Origin: Parabacteroides johnsonii DSM 18315
GTDB taxonomy: Bacteria; Bacteroidota; Bacteroidia; Bacteroidales; Tannerellaceae
NCBI RefSeq assembly: GCF_025151045.1
Contig: NZ_CP102285.1
Span: forward strand, 2,170,001 to 2,234,000
DNA: 64,000 nucleotides
Direction of reading: 5' to 3'
Of the stretch, positions 60,372 through 64,000 are shown piece after piece. The notes beneath the pieces are model-generated. The model did not search any database and was not told where the DNA came from. It worked only from the letters and a program-made list of their open reading frames with translations. The position numbers and the translations under genes were made by a program. Each line of letters begins with the position of its first letter. Within the stretch, counting starts at the first letter, position 1.

Positions 60372-62159
60372 CTAATCCAGTTTCAATACAGCCAAGAACG
60401 CTTTCTGCGGAACCTCAACCGTACCGATCTGTTTCATTCGTTTCTTTCCTTCTTTCTGCTTTTCAAGTAGCTTACGTTTACGAGAGATATCGCCACCATA
60501 ACATTTGGCCGTAACATCTTTACGAACCGCCTTTATCGTTTCGCGGGCAATAATCTTGGCTCCGATAGCCGCTTGGATAGCGATATCGAACTGTTGCCGA
60601 GGAATCAGCTCTTTCAGTTTTTCACACATACGCCGACCGAAGGTAACACTATTGTCCACATGAGTCAACGTCGAAAGAGCGTCCACAGGTTCTCCATTCA
60701 GAAGAATATCCAGTTTAACCAGCTTGCTCGGACGGAAATCATGGATATGATAGTCAAAAGAGGCATACCCTTTAGAAATACTTTTCAGCTTATCATAAAA
60801 ATCGATTACGATCTCCCCCAAAGGCATATCATAATGAATCTCGACACGATCACCGGAAATGTATTCCTGCTTGATCAATATGCCACGTTTACCCAGACAA
60901 AGTGTCATGATCGGACCAATGAAAGTCGTATTGGTAATGACAGATGCACGGATATACGGCTCATCGATATGATCAATCAGCGTGGGATCAGGCAAGCCGC
61001 TCGGATTATGTACCTCCGTACAATTGCCTTTTTTATCGTAAACCTTATAAGACACATTAGGAACAGTCGTGATCACATCCATATTGAACTCACGATCCAG
61101 ACGTTCCTGCACGATCTCCATATGCAACAATCCCAAAAAGCCGCAGCGGAAACCAAAGCCCAATGCAGCCGAGCTTTCCGGCTGGAATGTCAAAGAGGCG
61201 TCGTTCAACTGGAGTTTTTCCAAAGAAGCACGCAAATTCTCGAAATCTTCACTATCGATCGGATAAACACCGGCAAAGACCATCGGTTTTACTTCTTCGA
61301 ACCCGGCAATCGCGTCCTTCGCCGGACGAGCCACATGTGTAATGGTATCTCCTACCCGGACCTCGCGGGAAGTTTTAATACCGGAAATAATATAACCGAC
61401 ATCCCCGGTACGAATCTCATTACGAGGAGACATCGTAAGCTTCAATACCCCAACCTCATCGGCATCATATTCCTTACCGGTTGCAATAAACTTAACATGG
61501 TCTCCTTTACGGATCACCCCGTTTACAACTTTGAAATAAGCAATAATACCACGGAAGGAATTAAACACAGAGTCAAAAATCAGGCACTGCAACGGGGCTT
61601 CCGGATCACCTTTCGGAGCCGGTACTTTTTCGACAATCGTATTTAAAATGTCGTAAACCCCTTCTCCTGTCTTACCACTGGCCCGGAGAATGTCTTCCCG
61701 CGGACATCCCAGCAGTTCAACAATCTGGTCTTCCACCTCATCCGGCATAGCGCTTGGAAGGTCTATCTTGTTCATGATCGGAATAATCTCCAGATCATTC
61801 TCTATTGCCATATACAAATTGGAAATAGTCTGTGCCTGAATGCCCTGAGCGGCGTCAATAATCAGCAAAGCACCTTCACAAGCAGCAATCGAGCGGGAAA
61901 CTTCATATGAAAAGTCGACATGTCCCGGAGTATCGATCAGATTCAGGATATATTCTTCTCCTTTATAATTATACTTCATCTGAATGGCATGACTTTTGAT
62001 CGTAATGCCTCGTTCACGTTCCAGGTCCATATCGTCCAGAACCTGCGCCTGCAAATCTTTACCTTCTACTGTCTTGGTATACTCAAGCAAACGGTCGGCC
62101 AAAGTACTTTTACCATGGTCAATATGAGCAATAATACAGAAATTGCGGATATTCTTCAT
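60372..62159 (-). CDS. lepA: Elongation factor 4 (LepA)
   Basis: 595 residues. G1 'AHIDHGKST', G3 'DTPGH', G4 'NKID' and the switch sequence '[14 protein letters not shown]' of translational GTPases, then domains II, III and V, and the LepA-specific C-terminal domain ending '[45 protein letters not shown]'. It helps ribosomes under stress, acting at back-translocation or initiation. The 357-codon plus-strand frame across it (60573-61646) is a shadow. Confidence 0.97.
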   Translation of the reverse strand: MKNIRNFCIIAHIDHGKSTLADRLLEYTKTVEGKDLQAQVLDDMDLERERGITIKSHAIQMKYNYKGEEYILNLIDTPGHVDFSYEVSRSIAACEGALLIIDAAQGIQAQTISNLYMAIENDLEIIPIMNKIDLPSAMPDEVEDQIVELLGCPREDILRASGKTGEGVYDILNTIVEKVPAPKGDPEAPLQCLIFDSVFNSFRGIIAYFKVVNGVIRKGDHVKFIATGKEYDADEVGVLKLTMSPRNEIRTGDVGYIISGIKTSREVRVGDTITHVARPAKDAIAGFEEVKPMVFAGVYPIDSEDFENLRASLEKLQLNDASLTFQPESSAALGFGFRCGFLGLLHMEIVQERLDREFNMDVITTVPNVSYKVYDKKGNCTEVHNPSGLPDPTLIDHIDEPYIRASVITNTTFIGPIMTLCLGKRGILIKQEYISGDRVEIHYDMPLGEIVIDFYDKLKSISKGYASFDYHIHDFRPSKLVKLDILLNGEPVDALSTLTHVDNSVTFGRRMCEKLKELIPRQQFDIAIQAAIGAKIIARETIKAVRKDVTAKCYGGDISRKRKLLEKQKEGKKRMKQIGTVEVPQKAFLAVLKLD

Positions 62160-62274
62160 TTTTATACCGTAATATATTTATTTTCAAAAGCTTATATCAT
62201 ATTCAGAAACTTATTGTAAGATATATGTAAAAAAATATCCAAAGTTTACTGACAGATATTCACTTTCAGTGGTG

Positions 62275-62282
62275 CAAATATA
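62275..62282 (-). promoter_or_regulatory. Promoter -7 element of lepA
   Basis: The minus strand reads TATATTTG, 115 bp before the lepA start, leaving a rather long leader. Confidence 0.5.
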
Positions 62283-62329
62283 CAGATTTTTTTCATACCT
62301 GGAATGAGGATTTTATAGGTTCATAGGGC

Positions 62330-62394
62330 AACCGTACCAAATTCAGCAGCAACAATTTCTTATTTCTATGGAGAGAAATGAATTTGGTGCGGTT
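62330..62394. repeat. 15-bp inverted repeat in the lepA upstream spacer
   Basis: AACCGTACCAAATTC (62330-62344) and GAATTTGGTGCGGTT (62380-62394) pair over 15 bp with one T-G position; the interior adds TTTCT/AGAGAAA. It lies between the two divergent promoters. No other feature is seen in the 62160-62465 spacer apart from the promoters. Confidence 0.55.
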
Positions 62395-62432
62395 ACCTTG
62401 AATTTTTATAGAAAATTTAGTCTGGTTTATTA

Positions 62433-62440
62433 TACATTTG
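62433..62440 (+). promoter_or_regulatory. Promoter -7 element of the TPR-like gene
   Basis: TACATTTG, 26 bp before the ATG at 62466. Confidence 0.6.
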
Positions 62441-62465
62441 GCATACCATTTGTTGTTAATAATAT

Positions 62466-64000
62466 ATGACACTACAAGAAATAAACAAATCATACAACCG
62501 CATAGTCGGTTCATTGGACAGTAAAGAATTAAAGAACGCTTTCGATTCCTTACAGGCTCTTATTGCAGGAAGCCGTGAATATTCTTTCCAGGACAAGCTG
62601 AACGAACTGCAGGATACCTACAAATATATGCTGCGCTACCGGATTGAAGGAGCGAAAGATCCGATGCAGGAACAGATATACAACAATCTACAGGCATCGA
62701 CCTATGAACTGGCCGATTCAGTCAAGCAAAAAGCATTGGCAGTAGAATCTCCCCTATCCTACTACAGCCGCCGAAGAAGCCTGAACATACAGCCTCCTCT
62801 CACTTACAAACAGCTGCACGACCAACTGTTGTTAGAATATGAAGCCGGAAAGCACAAAGAGAGCGATGCATTCAATATTCTCATTTTTAATAAAATATGG
62901 GTATCCTCTTTTCTGAAGAGAGAGGAGGCTGAAGACATCCGCGGCATGCTTCGGGATAACGCACTGTCTTTTACAACCGGCAGTCAGATTGTTTCCGCCT
63001 TGATGTTAGGATTGCAAGAGGCGTTTGATAAAGAAAAGATTCTTTTATTGTTCGACGCAGCCAGCCATCCGGACGAAGAGATCAAAGTCAGGGCATTGAT
63101 TTCAATCTTGATCACTTTATATACATATAGAAAACGGACACAGTTATACCCGCAGATAGCCAACAGACTGGCAGCCTTGGCCGAAACTCCGGGATTCACC
63201 AAGACGGTCCGCACAATCATCCTGCGCTTTATCTTAGCTCGCGAGACAGAGAAGATCACCCGCAAACTACAGGATGAGATCATCCCGGAGATGCTAAAAT
63301 TGAGTCCGAAGCTCAGCAAGAAAATCAACCTCAACGAACTTACCCCTGAGGATTTGACAGGAAATGAGATGAATCCGGAATGGGAAAGCTTCTTTTCCGA
63401 CAGCACCCTCGGAAAGAAGATGGTAGAATTCGGGGAACTTCAACAGGAAGGGGCCGACATCATGCACTCGACCTTCGTTCATTTAAAAAACTTCCCGTTT
63501 TTCCACGAACTAAGCAATTGGCTGCTTCCGTTCACCATCGAGCACTCTTATTTCGACGATCAATTCACTCCGGACAACGAATCTGAAAAACAGATGCTCG
63601 ACTCTATGACATTCGCAGCTTTCATGTGCAACTCGGACAAATATTCGCTTTATTTCAGCATGATGCAATTGCCGAAAGAGGCCCGAAAGATGATGATGAA
63701 TCAGTTCGACAGCCAGGCCACGGAAATGATCCAACAGAATAAAGAAGAATTGATCAGCAAACGCGGAAAACAGGACACAATCATCGGACAATACATACAA
63801 GACCTGTATCGTTTCTTCAAGCTATATCCGGGCCATCTGGATTTTACGGATATCTTCACAATGCCACTCGATTTTCACAACCTCGCCATTCTGCGTCCTT
63901 ATATTTCGGATAAAGAAAGCCTTACGACTATCGCTGAATATTACCTCCGCAAAAACTATTTCAACGACGCATTGACCATATTCGACCAATTGGCGGAAAC
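62466..64000 (+). CDS. Large helical (TPR-like) protein, 3' end outside window
   Basis: An open frame from the ATG at 62466 to the right edge, 511 codons visible. The protein starts 'MTLQEINKSYNRIVGSLDSKELKNAF', has no signal peptide and is almost entirely helical, with repeat-like segments such as 'YRFFKLYPGHLDFTDIF' and 'TTIAEYYLRKNYFNDALTIFDQLAE' near the edge, which looks like the start of a TPR array. It resembles long cytoplasmic TPR proteins of Bacteroidetes. Function unknown. Minus-strand frames over it (62984-63406 and others) are shadows. Confidence 0.8.
   Translation, partial: MTLQEINKSYNRIVGSLDSKELKNAFDSLQALIAGSREYSFQDKLNELQDTYKYMLRYRIEGAKDPMQEQIYNNLQASTYELADSVKQKALAVESPLSYYSRRRSLNIQPPLTYKQLHDQLLLEYEAGKHKESDAFNILIFNKIWVSSFLKREEAEDIRGMLRDNALSFTTGSQIVSALMLGLQEAFDKEKILLLFDAASHPDEEIKVRALISILITLYTYRKRTQLYPQIANRLAALAETPGFTKTVRTIILRFILARETEKITRKLQDEIIPEMLKLSPKLSKKINLNELTPEDLTGNEMNPEWESFFSDSTLGKKMVEFGELQQEGADIMHSTFVHLKNFPFFHELSNWLLPFTIEHSYFDDQFTPDNESEKQMLDSMTFAAFMCNSDKYSLYFSMMQLPKEARKMMMNQFDSQATEMIQQNKEELISKRGKQDTIIGQYIQDLYRFFKLYPGHLDFTDIFTMPLDFHNLAILRPYISDKESLTTIAEYYLRKNYFNDALTIFDQLAE

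Noticed and set aside
60573-61646. 357-residue plus-strand frame
   Set aside because: Antisense to lepA, in which every GTPase motif is intact; a shadow of biased codon use.

Overview
The window is a chromosomal segment of a Bacteroidales bacterium, most likely Parabacteroides or another Tannerellaceae member. Three things point there: the repeated Bacteroidetes-type promoter motif TAnnTTTG in front of many genes, the lack of Shine-Dalgarno-like leaders, and Bacteroidetes-specific proteins (DUF3276, DUF5606, DUF2027-Smr, 308-residue NusB, PorE- and PorT-like proteins of the type IX secretion system, S46 peptidase of DPP11 type, ISAon1-like IS). The genus is inference; no 16S gene is present.

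Layout. 1-12.1 kb is accessory: a partial Kelch protein, a membrane protein with a lipocalin-like tail, a HU-like/VapE-like pair behind a repeat-rich control region, and a run of exported or membrane proteins (two lipoproteins, a DUF5683-like protein, a transglutaminase-like protein, DUF805, WG repeats). 12.2-20.4 kb is housekeeping: tsaB divergent from yicC-gmk-small membrane protein-nadD, then lysS-gpsA-pgi-HAD phosphatase. 20.5-28 kb is a minus-strand block: a Tat-exported sugar isomerase-like lipoprotein, a TolC/HlyD/two-permease exporter without an ATPase gene, a Crp-like regulator and a coiled-coil membrane protein. 28.1-31 kb has two GMP synthase genes in tandem, the second without a working glutaminase half. 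31-40.4 kb on the minus strand has an acetyltransferase, rsmE, a CNT nucleoside transporter, a bifunctional nuclease, a likely small RNA, M48 protease, thioredoxin-like lipoprotein, PorE-like protein and queA, with a small toxin-antitoxin pair on the plus strand.

40.6-49.3 kb reads plus: DUF2027-Smr, CYTH, DPP11, dnaG and a NatAB-like ABC exporter. A 1829-bp insertion sequence (49350-51178) with an exact 8-bp target duplication has split a palindrome between the exporter and two identical tRNA-Gln genes. 51.6-64 kb is core: rsfS-ftsH-cdsA, porT, ferredoxin, DUF3276, nusB-yajC-ybbR-coaE, DUF5606, lepA and a TPR-like protein running off the right edge.

Most interesting points: the HU/VapE module with its operator-like array; the tandem guaA with a deleted glutaminase; a terminator-ended small transcript at 34.4 kb with a 21-codon ORF running into its terminator; a 7-bp tandem repeat inside the start of a permease gene; and the IS insertion with a long noncoding tail.
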